Source: Candidatus Poribacteria bacterium (lineage in GTDB: Bacteria > Poribacteria > WGA-4E > WGA-3G). Taken from it: DNA of 64,000 nt. Below, in pieces: positions 13,625-22,215 of the stretch; the stretch's first letter is position 1; each line of letters starts with the position of its first letter. The position numbers and the translations under genes are program-made. Below the pieces are notes generated by a model. The model saw only the letters and a program-made list of their open reading frames with translations. It had not been told where the DNA came from and did not search any database. Where the stretch lies: contig JAJECN010000022.1 of NCBI GenBank assembly GCA_022821965.1, forward strand, positions 372,001-436,000, read 5' to 3'.

Positions 13625-15127
13625 ATGTATTATCCCACGTTGGAAGACTTTCGCAAGACAGCGAAATTAGGAAACACTATACCGGTATATCGCTCGATTT
13701 TGGCGGATATGGAGACACCGGTGTCTGCTTTTTACAAGTTAATGCCTGATAATTATGCGTTCTTGTTAGAGAGTGTGGAAGGTGGTGAAAACCTTGCGCG
13801 TTACTCTTTTTTGGGGAGTCAACCCTCAGTGCTTTTCCATAGTAAAGGGCATCAGGTGACGATTGAGTACTTGGAAAAAGGCGAAACGGTCATTCAGAAA
13901 TATGAGGATCCGTTGCGTGCGCTTGAGGAATTGATGCAGAATTACCGACCTGTTGACACTGAAGAGTTACCAAAATTCCACGGTGGCGCGGTGGGTTATA
14001 TGAGCTACGACATGGTGCGGTTCGTAGAAGAATTGCCAGATAATACCGAAAATGACCTGCAGCTTCCGGATTGCTTTTTTATGATTGCCGAGACGCTCTT
14101 GATATTCGATCATGTGAACCATCAGATCAAGGTTGTGGCGAACGCACATATTGATGGTGATGTAGACGAGGCTTATACGGATGCGCTTGCGAAAATTGAT
14201 ACGTTGGTCGAGAAGGTTACAGCGACTTCCGAAGCGCATTTACGCAGCAAGCGTAGCGATCCGCAGGAAGGGTATGATGAAATCCTCTCTGATCCCGAAT
14301 CGAATTTCACAAAGTCTGGTTACGAAGCCGCGGTTCGGTGTGCGAAAGAATACATAACAGCAGGCGACATCATTCAAGCGGTACTCTCGCAGCGGTTGAG
14401 TTGTCCAGTCTCTGTAGACCCATTCGAGGTGTATCGCGCATTGCGGATCGTCAACCCATCGCCTTACATGTATTATCTGAAACTGGATAGTTTTGATATT
14501 GTAGGTGCCTCACCGGAGATGATGGTCCGGGTAGAGGATGGGCTCGCTCAGCATCGCCCCCTTGCCGGAACACGCCCGCGTGGCAAAACGACAGAGGAGG
14601 ATCTTGAGATGGAACGGTCACTTCTTGCAGATCCGAAAGAACGTGCAGAGCACGTTATGCTCGTTGATTTGGGACGGAACGACTTCGGGCGCGTCTGCAA
14701 GTATCATACGGTTGAAGTCACCGATCTCATGATAGTTGAACGTTTCTCACATGTGATGCACATCGTTTCACACGTGATTGGGAAACTGCGTGAGGATGTC
14801 ACGGCTTTCGATGTGATCCGAGCGTGCCTCCCTGCAGGCACCCTTTCAGGTGCACCGAAGGTCCGGGCAATGGAAATCATTGACGAACTGGAATCGACAC
14901 GCCGCGGGACATACGGTGGGGCGGTGGGGTACTTCAGTTTCTCTGGTAGCACAGACACAGCGATTACGATCCGAACGGCGGTTATCAAAGATAGCACGGC
15001 TTATGTGCAAGCGGGGGCTGGTATTGTCGCGGATTCTGTGCCTGAAACTGAGTATTACGAAACCTTGAATAAAGCCAAAGCAATGCTCAGTGCTATCGCA
15101 TTGGCAGAGCAAGGTTTCTTGTTGTAA
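13625..15127 (+). CDS. trpE: Anthranilate synthase component I
   Basis: 500 aa, normal length. The N-terminal anthranilate-synthase domain carries LLESVEGGENLARYSFLG, part of the tryptophan feedback site. The chorismate-binding domain shows VLSQRLSCPV, NPSPYMYYLKL, PEMMVRVEDG, HRPLAGTRPRGK, LVDLGRNDFGRVC and LPAGTLSGAPKVRAMEIIDELE. It makes anthranilate from chorismate with glutamine supplied by TrpG, whose gene follows after 113 bases. That gap contains a heptamer hairpin. No trp leader peptide is evident. Confidence 0.96.
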   Translation: MYYPTLEDFRKTAKLGNTIPVYRSILADMETPVSAFYKLMPDNYAFLLESVEGGENLARYSFLGSQPSVLFHSKGHQVTIEYLEKGETVIQKYEDPLRALEELMQNYRPVDTEELPKFHGGAVGYMSYDMVRFVEELPDNTENDLQLPDCFFMIAETLLIFDHVNHQIKVVANAHIDGDVDEAYTDALAKIDTLVEKVTATSEAHLRSKRSDPQEGYDEILSDPESNFTKSGYEAAVRCAKEYITAGDIIQAVLSQRLSCPVSVDPFEVYRALRIVNPSPYMYYLKLDSFDIVGASPEMMVRVEDGLAQHRPLAGTRPRGKTTEEDLEMERSLLADPKERAEHVMLVDLGRNDFGRVCKYHTVEVTDLMIVERFSHVMHIVSHVIGKLREDVTAFDVIRACLPAGTLSGAPKVRAMEIIDELESTRRGTYGGAVGYFSFSGSTDTAITIRTAVIKDSTAYVQAGAGIVADSVPETEYYETLNKAKAMLSAIALAEQGFLL

Positions 15128-15224
15128 TAGTTGTCAGTTGTGAGTCGTCAGTCATCAGTTAAAAGATTTTTGACTTTATCAAAGCCCTCTTAACTGACCG
15201 CTGATAACCGACGATTGACTACTG
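15128..15224. repeat. Heptamer hairpin, copy a (trpE-trpG)
   Basis: The left arm (15128-15164) reads as heptamers GTTGTCA-GTTGTGA-GTCGTCA-GTCATCA; the right arm (15186-15224) reads TAACTGA-CCGCTGA-TAACCGA-CGATTGA. The arms pair imperfectly with the loop TTTTTGACTTTATC-like. One of seven related copies in the window. Confidence 0.75.
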
Positions 15225-15240
15225 TTAAAGGAGACGAAAA

Positions 15241-15804
15241 ATGGTTTTGATGATTGACAACTACGACTCCTTCACCTATAACTTGGTTCAGTATTTGGGT
15301 GAGCTCGGTGCTGAATTGGAGGTTCATCGGAGTCGGAAAATTGGCTTGGCGGCATTAGACGCACTGGCACCGGAACGGATTGTCATTTCACCCGGTCCTT
15401 GCACGCCGAAAGAAGCAGGCATATCCAACGATACCATACAACATTTCGCCGGAAAAGTCCCGATTTTAGGTGTGTGCCTTGGTCACCAGTGCATCGGGGA
15501 CGTGTTCGGTGGTGATGTTGTTAGGGCTGATCGATTGATGCACGGTAAAACCTCAATGATAGAACATAATGGTCTTGAGCTTTTTGAAGGATTGGATAAT
15601 CCATTTGAAGCAACGCGCTATCATTCGCTTATCGTGAAAAAAGAGACGTTGCCGGACTGCCTTGAGGTCACCGCTTGGACGGATCAGGACGAAATCATGG
15701 GACTTCGGCATAAGAGCTTGCCTATCTGGGGTGTGCAATTCCATCCGGAGTCGATTTTGACGGCTGCTGGAAAAAGTCTGTTGGGAAATTTTTTGGCACT
15801 ATAG
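15241..15804 (+). CDS. trpG: Anthranilate synthase glutamine amidotransferase
   Basis: 187 aa class I glutamine amidotransferase. The catalytic triad is present: Cys79 in GVCLGHQC and the HPE pair in VQFHPES. The N terminus [20 protein letters not shown] and the oxyanion motif [12 protein letters not shown] are typical of TrpG/PabA. It supplies ammonia to TrpE. A GGAG RBS precedes the ATG. It could also serve PabB-type enzymes, but no pabB is nearby. Confidence 0.95.
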   Translation: MVLMIDNYDSFTYNLVQYLGELGAELEVHRSRKIGLAALDALAPERIVISPGPCTPKEAGISNDTIQHFAGKVPILGVCLGHQCIGDVFGGDVVRADRLMHGKTSMIEHNGLELFEGLDNPFEATRYHSLIVKKETLPDCLEVTAWTDQDEIMGLRHKSLPIWGVQFHPESILTAAGKSLLGNFLAL

Positions 15805-15824
15805 ATTAACAGAAAGGTTCAACG

Positions 15825-16592
15825 ATGACGAAACAAACGAATGAGACAACACCGGTACCGGTTTTGGTTTCTTGGTCTTCAGGTAAAGATTCTGCGTGGG
15901 CACTTCACACGCTGCGTCAGCAGTCGGAATACTATGATGTGCGGGGTATTTTTACGACTGTCACAAAAACATTTGATCGCGTTTCTATCCACTCTACACC
16001 GGCGTGGGTGCTGAAACAGCAAGCGGAGAAACTCGGCGTGCCGTTGTACGAGATACCGATCCCGTATCCGTGTTCCAACGCAATTTACGAAGAAGCGATG
16101 CGAAAATTTCTCGCCGAAGTGGAAGCACTGCCTGAACATTTGGGCGCGTCGCATTTCGCGTTCGGTGATCTCTTTTTGGAAGATATTCGCGAGTACCGCG
16201 AAGATAAACTCAAAGGGACCGGTTTTACACCGATTTTTCCGGTATGGGGAGAGGACACAACGCGACTCGCCAAAAAGATGATGACCTCTGGCATGCGCGC
16301 TATTATCACTGCTCTCAATCCTACCAAAGTCCCCGCCGACTTCGCTGGACGATGGTTTGACGCTGCGCTCCTCGCAGATTTACCGGATGGCGTGGATCCG
16401 CTCGGCGAAAACGGGGAGTTCCATACGTGCGTCGTTGATGGACCGATGTTCAGTTCACCTGTTGCTGCAAAACCGGGAGAAGTCGTTCAGAGAGACATCG
16501 TTTCTAAAAAGGATAACGATGACAAAATTCACACAAGCAGCAATACGTCACCAACTTATGTCTATGCTGATGTAGTACCCCTGGATGAGTGA
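15825..16592 (+). CDS. Dph6-like ATP pyrophosphatase, copy 1
   Basis: 255 aa. The PP-loop SWSSGKDSAWALH near the N terminus and ENGEFHTCVVDGPMF near the C terminus mark the adenine-nucleotide alpha-hydrolase family related to diphthamide ammonia ligase. Bacteria lack diphthamide, so the real substrate is unknown; ATP-dependent amidation or thiolation of a small molecule is plausible. An AGAAAGG RBS precedes the ATG. It starts 20 bases after trpG and overlaps a paralogue by eight bases, so the four genes are probably one transcript. Confidence 0.83.
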   Translation: MTKQTNETTPVPVLVSWSSGKDSAWALHTLRQQSEYYDVRGIFTTVTKTFDRVSIHSTPAWVLKQQAEKLGVPLYEIPIPYPCSNAIYEEAMRKFLAEVEALPEHLGASHFAFGDLFLEDIREYREDKLKGTGFTPIFPVWGEDTTRLAKKMMTSGMRAIITALNPTKVPADFAGRWFDAALLADLPDGVDPLGENGEFHTCVVDGPMFSSPVAAKPGEVVQRDIVSKKDNDDKIHTSSNTSPTYVYADVVPLDE

Positions 16593-17247
16593 TTTTAGCA
16601 ATACCATGAAAAAAGCAGCTGTTCTATGGACAGGCGGCAAAGATTCTGCCCTCGCATTTCAAGTCTCCTTAAATCTTTACGATATAAGGAGACTTGTCTG
16701 TTTTGTTCCAGCGGGCAACCGGCAATTCTATGCACATCCGACGGAACTCATGGAAATACAAGCACAGAAGATCGAGATTCCTATTGAATTCGTGCCTATT
16801 TCCGAGCCTTATAAACTGAGCTATCGTCAACAGATCGAGAGGCTTAGAAATAGCGGAATTGAGGTGCTAATTACGGGAGATATTTCTACGGTGGACGGGA
16901 TGCCGAATTGGATAGAGGAAGTCGCTGTAGGTTTGGTGGCGGTCCATAAACCGTTGTGGGAATTAGATCGGCACGCGATATTGGATACCCTAATTTTCAA
17001 CGAATTTAAAGTGATTTGTTCCTTGGCTTACAAAAAGCACTTTCAACCGACTATTGCTGGTAGATATTTAGATGCTGAACTCATTTCAGAACTGAAGCAG
17101 CTGCCGATTGACACTTGCGGCGAACAAGGTGAATACCACACATGGGTGTTAGATGCGCCGTTTTTCAAAGAGCCTGTGCAATTAGAAGGTACACGCGTTA
17201 TTGATGCGGACGAGTATTGCTACCTCACCTACGAACAGGCAACGTAA
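16585..17247 (+). CDS. Dph6-like ATP pyrophosphatase, copy 2
   Basis: 220 aa. The PP-loop LWTGGKDSALAFQ, VLITGDISTVDG and GEQGEYHTWVLDAPFF define the same ATP_bind_4 family as the preceding gene. The sequences differ substantially, so this is an old tandem duplication or two specialised enzymes. The start at 16585 overlaps the previous stop by eight bases; a later Met at 16606 (MKKAAVLW) is an alternative that would also be coupled. It converges on panB with a 12-base gap. Confidence 0.82.
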   Translation: MSDFSNTMKKAAVLWTGGKDSALAFQVSLNLYDIRRLVCFVPAGNRQFYAHPTELMEIQAQKIEIPIEFVPISEPYKLSYRQQIERLRNSGIEVLITGDISTVDGMPNWIEEVAVGLVAVHKPLWELDRHAILDTLIFNEFKVICSLAYKKHFQPTIAGRYLDAELISELKQLPIDTCGEQGEYHTWVLDAPFFKEPVQLEGTRVIDADEYCYLTYEQAT

Positions 17248-17259
17248 GTAGGAAAGGAA

Positions 17260-18123
17260 TTAACGCTCTGATCGCAGCCACTTCTGAACTCGCTCAAGTT
17301 TGTCTGGGGGGATATGTGAAGTGTTCGCGTCTGTGGGGAATGTACGGTTCGCTACCTCTTCCCGATACTGACAGATTGCCTCAAAGGTCAGGTGGTTGTA
17401 GTCCTGATAGCGTTTGGCGTGCTTGAAGGGTGGACCGATGCCTAATATATCGTTGATGACAAGCACCTGTCCGTCGCAATATCGACCGGCACCAATACCG
17501 ATAGTAGGAATAGAAACAGTCTCTGTTATGATTTGGCTCACCTCTTCGGTGATTTTCTCAAGGACTATGAGTTTCGCTCCAGCAGCTGCGAGTGCTTTTG
17601 CTGCTTCAATGAGTTGTTTCGCTTTGGCAAAGGTTTTTCCGTGCGTCGCTGCTTTGGTGCCGTGAATTTGTGGGTTGTGCCCGATGTGCGCGCAAACCTC
17701 AATATTCTGTTCGGTAAGTGCAGTAACAATCGGAACTTTCTCTATACCGCCCTCCAATTTTACACCGTCTGCGCCATCGGATAGAAAGGCATGGGCATTG
17801 ACAACGGCTTGCTTCACATCACGATCAGCGGCGTAAGGCATATCAACGAGAAGGTAGGCATCTGTCACACCGCGGCGCACTGCTTTAAGGTGGTGTTGCA
17901 TGTCCGCCATCGTCACCTCTGTCTCGTTTTTATAACCGAGGATATTTGTACCGACGCTATCCCCGACGAAAACGATGTCAATCCCCGCTTCGTCTTGTAG
18001 GCAAGCGGTCGGATAATCGTAACAGGTTAGCACAGTGATCGGTTGCTGCTCCTGTTTTTTGGTGTGCAGGTATGTGATGTCTTTCTTCACAGTTCTTACT
18101 GCCTCCGCGTTATAGTGAGACAC
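17260..18123 (-). CDS. panB: 3-methyl-2-oxobutanoate hydroxymethyltransferase
   Basis: 287 aa, GTG start. It adds the hydroxymethyl group from methylene-THF to ketoisovalerate, the first step of pantothenate synthesis. Family blocks are clear: VLTCYDYPTA, VFVGDSVGTNILGY, VKLEGG, CAHIGHNPQ, VLEKI, IPTIGIGAGRYCDGQVLVINDILG. It is the last gene of the minus-strand sucC-to-panB run, 155 bases after sucD with a dispersed repeat in the gap. Confidence 0.95.
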   Translation of the reverse strand: MSHYNAEAVRTVKKDITYLHTKKQEQQPITVLTCYDYPTACLQDEAGIDIVFVGDSVGTNILGYKNETEVTMADMQHHLKAVRRGVTDAYLLVDMPYAADRDVKQAVVNAHAFLSDGADGVKLEGGIEKVPIVTALTEQNIEVCAHIGHNPQIHGTKAATHGKTFAKAKQLIEAAKALAAAGAKLIVLEKITEEVSQIITETVSIPTIGIGAGRYCDGQVLVINDILGIGPPFKHAKRYQDYNHLTFEAICQYREEVANRTFPTDANTSHIPPDKLERVQKWLRSER

Positions 18124-18181
18124 ATTGCTCGGCGCACTTCCATGAAGATAAACAATAATTCGGTAATTTCATAGAGATGCC

Positions 18182-18256
18182 GGTGCGGTTGGGAATGCAG
18201 ATCGCAACCCCCATTATCAGGGGCAGGTGAGTACACCGCAAAACCACACCTACCGG
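18182..18256. repeat. Dispersed repeat, copy 2 with inverted arms
   Basis: The first 26 bases (18182-18207) are identical to 5485-5510. Here the unit continues. GGTGCGGTT at its start pairs with AACCACACC (8 of 9) near 18242, and CCCC/GGGG form an inner stem. It looks like a complete palindromic repeat element of which the first copy is a part. Confidence 0.65.
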
Positions 18257-18278
18257 GCTTGGGAAATAGAAAATCTGT

Positions 18279-19151
18279 TTAAGCCAAGACCTCTGCCACG
18301 GTTTCTCCAATAGTGGCGAGGTTATCTGCCACGGTAATTCCGGCATCTTTGAGTGCCTGAATCTTATCCGCAGCCGTGCCTTGTCCACCAGAGATGATTG
18401 CACCCGCATGTCCCATCCGTTTTCCTGGAGGCGCGGTCTGTCCTGCGATAAAACCGACAACCGGTTTTGTCATATTGTTTTTGACAAACTGCGCTGCTGT
18501 TTCCTCAGCCGTACCACCGATTTCACCGATTAAAACGACGGCGTGCGTGTCGTCATCCGCCTCAAAAAGTTTCAGAACATCGACGAAGTTTGTTCCGATT
18601 ACGGGGTCCCCACCGATTCCGACACAGGTGGACTGTCCGATACCGAGTCGTTTCAGTTGATAGGCGGCTTCATAGGTTAGCGTTCCACTTCGGGATACGA
18701 TACCGACATTACCCGGAGTGTAAGCGAATTCAGGCATCACACCGATTTTACATTCGCCGGGTGTAATCACACCAGGGCAGTTCGGACCGATTAATCGGAT
18801 TGGCTTTCCTTTCAGGAACGCCTTCGCTTTCACCATGTCAAGCACAGGAATATGTTCGGAGATACAGACAATCAGCTCAACTCCCGCCTCTGCGGCTTCC
18901 ATGACAGAGTCTGCCGCGTTGAAGCGCGCGGGGACGAAAATCAGTGAGGTATCTGCGCCTGTTGCTGCGACACCATCCGCTACGGTATCATATACCGGGA
19001 TGCCGTTTACATCGGATCCGCCTCTACCCGGGACCGCACCTGCAACAATCTGGGTGCCGTAAGCCGCGCACTGCTCCGTATGAAAACGTCCGGAGCGACC
19101 TGTGATGCCTTGAACGATTACTTTTGTATTTTTGTTAACAAGTATGCTCAT
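18279..19151 (-). CDS. sucD: Succinyl-CoA ligase, alpha subunit
   Basis: 290 aa. The Rossmann CoA-binding domain begins [18 protein letters not shown]; the phosphohistidine loop [14 protein letters not shown] lies near residue 245; [17 protein letters not shown] is the ligase domain signature. It converts succinyl-CoA to succinate with NTP formation together with SucC. The sucC gene is on the same strand but separated by pgk and proS, an unusual split. Confidence 0.96.
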   Translation of the reverse strand: MSILVNKNTKVIVQGITGRSGRFHTEQCAAYGTQIVAGAVPGRGGSDVNGIPVYDTVADGVAATGADTSLIFVPARFNAADSVMEAAEAGVELIVCISEHIPVLDMVKAKAFLKGKPIRLIGPNCPGVITPGECKIGVMPEFAYTPGNVGIVSRSGTLTYEAAYQLKRLGIGQSTCVGIGGDPVIGTNFVDVLKLFEADDDTHAVVLIGEIGGTAEETAAQFVKNNMTKPVVGFIAGQTAPPGKRMGHAGAIISGGQGTAADKIQALKDAGITVADNLATIGETVAEVLA

Positions 19152-19160
19152 ATTTTTTAT

Positions 19161-19250
19161 GGTTGTCGGTTATCAGTTACCTTGTTGTGGCGTTCAGAAA
19201 GATATTAACTCTTACTGCAAATCAAACTGACCACTGATAACTGATGATTA
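19161..19250. repeat. Heptamer hairpin, copy b (proS-sucD)
   Basis: The left part (19161-19184) contains GTTGTCGGTTATCAGTTA and the right part (19220-19250) contains AACTGACCACTGATAACTGATGA. Both are chains of the TATCRGT/ACYGATR heptamer and can pair around a ~35-base loop. Confidence 0.7.
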
Positions 19251-19252
19251 AT

Positions 19253-20689
19253 TTAATATGCGCGCGCGAAGACTGCGATGTCTTCTGCGGGTTTACCGCA
19301 GACGATACATTCACCATCTCCATCGGGTTGTTCCATCGGGAGGCACCGGATAGTTGCTTGTGTCTCCTCTCTAACCTGATCCTCACACGCTGCGTCACCG
19401 CACCACCGTGCGCGAGCAAATCCATTTTCAATGACTTCTTTGAATGCGTCGTAAGTGTTGGGTTCAAAGGTGTTTGCATCTCGGAAATCCGTCGCCCGTG
19501 TGAGCATATCCGCTTGAATGGTGTCGAGCATTTGCGTCACCGTCTCGGCAGCGTTATTAATCGGTACGAACGTTTTTCCTTCCTTACCCGGTATATCGCG
19601 TCGTGCAAGGACAATTTGCTGTTTCTCCAAGTCACGGGGTCCTATTTCTATACGCAGCGGCACGCCTTTAAGTTCCCATTCGTTGAATCGCCATCCGGGT
19701 GAGTAGTCGTGTCTGTCATCAACATGGTAGCGGACACTCCCCAAGGTCTCACAGATGTTGTCAACGGTTTGCATGACTACTTGCTTAGCGTCCTCTCTGT
19801 TTTTCGGAACAATTGGGACGATGACGAGTTGTGTGGGCGCGAGTCTCGGCGGTAGGACTAAGCCTTGGTCGTCCCCGTGTGCCATGATAATCGCACCAAT
19901 CATTCGGGTGCTTATCCCCCAGCTGGTTGTCCAACAGTGCTGCTGTTTCTGGTTCGCATCGAGGTATTGAATGTCGAAAGCCTTGGCGAAATTTTGTCCT
20001 AAGTCGTGTGATGTTCCGGCTTGAAGTGCGCGTTTATCACCCATCATTGCCTCAATGGTATAGGAAGTCAATGCACCGGGGAACTTTTCGCTTTCACTTT
20101 TGCGCCCAGGAATGACAGGTATCGCGGCTTCGTTAACAGCGAAATCTGTGTAGAGGTCGAGGATACGGAGCGTTTCTTCTTCCGCTTCTTCATGTGTAGC
20201 GTGAGCAGTATGCCCCTCTTGCCAAAAGAATTCCATCGTCCTTAGGAAAAGACGGGGGCGTAACTCCCATCGGACAACATTCGCCCACTGATTGATAAGC
20301 ACAGGCAGATCCCGGTAAGACTGGATCCACTGACTATACATGTAGCCGATGATGGTTTCAGATGTTGGACGCACCACGAGCGGCTCTTCCAACTTTTTCC
20401 CGCCGCCATGCGTGACAATGGCGAGCTCCGGTTTGAAGCCTTCGACGTGTTCCGCCTCCTTCTCAATGAAACTCATTGGAATAAAGAGGGGGAATGCGGC
20501 GTTTTGGTGTCCTGTCTCCTTGAAGCGGGTATCCAGTTGTTCCTTGACATTCTCCCACAGGGCGTATCCGTAAGGACGTACGACCATGCAGCCGCGCACG
20601 GGTGCGTAATCTGCCATCTCTGCTTGACGGATAACCTGTGTATACCATTTTGCGTAGTCTTCACTACGGGGAACTATTTTATCAAACAT
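19253..20689 (-). CDS. proS: Prolyl-tRNA synthetase, archaeal/eukaryote type
   Basis: 478 aa, without the editing insertion (INS) of typical bacterial ProRS. It starts SEDYAKWYTQVIRQAEMADY and has class II motifs: ALWENVKEQLDTRF, RWELRPRLFLRTMEFFWQEG and GIEIGPRDL-like RIEIGPRDLEKQQ. The C terminus has the archaeal-type zinc module (ARWCGDAACE ... GECIVCGKPAEDIAVFARAY). This type occurs in scattered bacterial lineages. It charges proline tRNA; a tRNA-Pro(GGG) gene lies at 33.6 kb. Confidence 0.95.
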   Translation of the reverse strand: MFDKIVPRSEDYAKWYTQVIRQAEMADYAPVRGCMVVRPYGYALWENVKEQLDTRFKETGHQNAAFPLFIPMSFIEKEAEHVEGFKPELAIVTHGGGKKLEEPLVVRPTSETIIGYMYSQWIQSYRDLPVLINQWANVVRWELRPRLFLRTMEFFWQEGHTAHATHEEAEEETLRILDLYTDFAVNEAAIPVIPGRKSESEKFPGALTSYTIEAMMGDKRALQAGTSHDLGQNFAKAFDIQYLDANQKQQHCWTTSWGISTRMIGAIIMAHGDDQGLVLPPRLAPTQLVIVPIVPKNREDAKQVVMQTVDNICETLGSVRYHVDDRHDYSPGWRFNEWELKGVPLRIEIGPRDLEKQQIVLARRDIPGKEGKTFVPINNAAETVTQMLDTIQADMLTRATDFRDANTFEPNTYDAFKEVIENGFARARWCGDAACEDQVREETQATIRCLPMEQPDGDGECIVCGKPAEDIAVFARAY

Positions 20690-20849
20690 TTTTTTAATTA
20701 TGTGCCTCTGGGCATTGCTCCAAATGTAAATGCAGGGGTCCCCATAGCGAATAGCATGTGGGGAACAAATTATGTCATTTAAGGAAACCTAATTTCGTTT
20801 CGCAATGGTTTTCGGTTAATTCCAATCGTCTCTGGGTTATAAAGATTTT

Positions 20850-22040
20850 TTAAAAATCCGTTAAAGCAAGGATGCCCGGTAGCGATTTTCCTTCTAAAAA
20901 CTCTAAGGAGGCACCGCCTCCTGTTGAGATATGCGTCATTCGATCGGCGACACCGGCTTGTTGTATCGCTGCGACACAATCACCGCCACCGATAATGCTC
21001 ACCGATTCCGACTTTGCAATCTGTTTCGCTACCGCGATTGTGCCTTGCGCGAACTTCTCGAATTCATAGACCCCTAAGGGACCGTTCCACACGACAGTTT
21101 TTGCTGTTGCGATCTGTTCAGCGAACGCTGCTACTGTTTCGGGACCGATGTCTAACCCTTGCCAGTCATCGGGGATATATCCTTTGTCTACAACTTTAGA
21201 CTGCGTTTCAGGATCAAAAGCTTTGCCCACAACGTGATCTATTGGTAGTAAGACAGTGTCTGAGAAGTCCACCCTTTCGACCAACGATTTTGCAACGTCA
21301 AGTTTCTCGGTTTCAACAAGCGAATTGCCGATACTGAACCCCATCGCTGATAAGAATGTATATGCCATACCGCCGCCGATGAGGAGTTTATCCACCCGTT
21401 CAAGGAGCGTTTCAATGAGTGTGATTTTGTCAGATATTTTTGCACCACCGAGAATAGCAACATAAGGACGTGCAGGGTTTTCGAGGCTCGTGCTTAGATA
21501 ATAGATTTCGCGTGCCATCAAGAATCCAGCGACACACGGATTCAGATAGTGTGTTACCCCTTCAGTTGAAGCATGTGCCCGGTGTGCTGTGCCAAATGCA
21601 TCGTTGACATAGACATCCGCGAGGGAGGCAAGTTGCTTAGCGAATGCGGCATTGTTCTCCGTTTCCTCAGCATAGAAGCGGACATTTTCAAGAAGCAGCA
21701 CTTCCCCATTGCGCAAAGATTCCACAGCACTTTGCACCGACTCGCCGATGCAATCTTTGACGTGTGCGACGCGCGTGCCGAGTTTCCGACTGAGAGCTAC
21801 GGCGATTGGTTCAGTCGAGAGCGTCTCTCGGTCTGCTGCCGAACCGACTTCGGGTCTCCCTAAATGTGTCACCAAGATGATTTTAGCATCGGTGTTAATG
21901 AGTGATAAGAGCGTCGGCAAAACAGCAGTGATGCGGGTTTCATCAGTGATTTTCCCATCTTTCATCGGGACGTTGAAATCTACTCGCACGAGGACACGTT
22001 TTCCGGTAACGTCTATGTCCTTTAATTCAAGTTTTTCCAT
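20850..22040 (-). CDS. pgk: Phosphoglycerate kinase
   Basis: 396 aa, standard length. Hallmarks are RVLVRVDFNVPM, VTHLGRP, LLENVRFY, DAFGTAHRAHAST, ILGGAKISDKI, LIGGGMAYTFL, VWNGPLGVYE and SIIGGGDCVAAI with STGGGASLEFLEG at the nucleotide site. It transfers phosphate from 1,3-bisphosphoglycerate to ADP in glycolysis. It lies between sucC and proS in a minus-strand run. Confidence 0.97.
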   Translation of the reverse strand: MEKLELKDIDVTGKRVLVRVDFNVPMKDGKITDETRITAVLPTLLSLINTDAKIILVTHLGRPEVGSAADRETLSTEPIAVALSRKLGTRVAHVKDCIGESVQSAVESLRNGEVLLLENVRFYAEETENNAAFAKQLASLADVYVNDAFGTAHRAHASTEGVTHYLNPCVAGFLMAREIYYLSTSLENPARPYVAILGGAKISDKITLIETLLERVDKLLIGGGMAYTFLSAMGFSIGNSLVETEKLDVAKSLVERVDFSDTVLLPIDHVVGKAFDPETQSKVVDKGYIPDDWQGLDIGPETVAAFAEQIATAKTVVWNGPLGVYEFEKFAQGTIAVAKQIAKSESVSIIGGGDCVAAIQQAGVADRMTHISTGGGASLEFLEGKSLPGILALTDF

Positions 22041-22051
22041 ATTTTTTTGAA

Positions 22052-22079
22052 GTTGTTAGTTATCAGTTGTCAGTAACCG
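22052..22079. repeat. Heptamer repeat, copy c, half element (sucC-pgk)
   Basis: GTTGTTAGTTATCAGTTGTC-type heptamers are present but a convincing second arm is missing in the following 130 bases. It looks like a decayed or half copy of the hairpin family. Confidence 0.5.
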
Positions 22080-22215
22080 TCGGCAGCGGATAGTGTTCTT
22101 GAAAGGACGTAAACCGTCAACACCACTTATTAATAATCGGAAACTGAAGACTTTTTACCTATCCAAAACTGGTTTTCTATCAATTCGGACGGTTCGGTTA
22201 CCAATTATGTTATTT

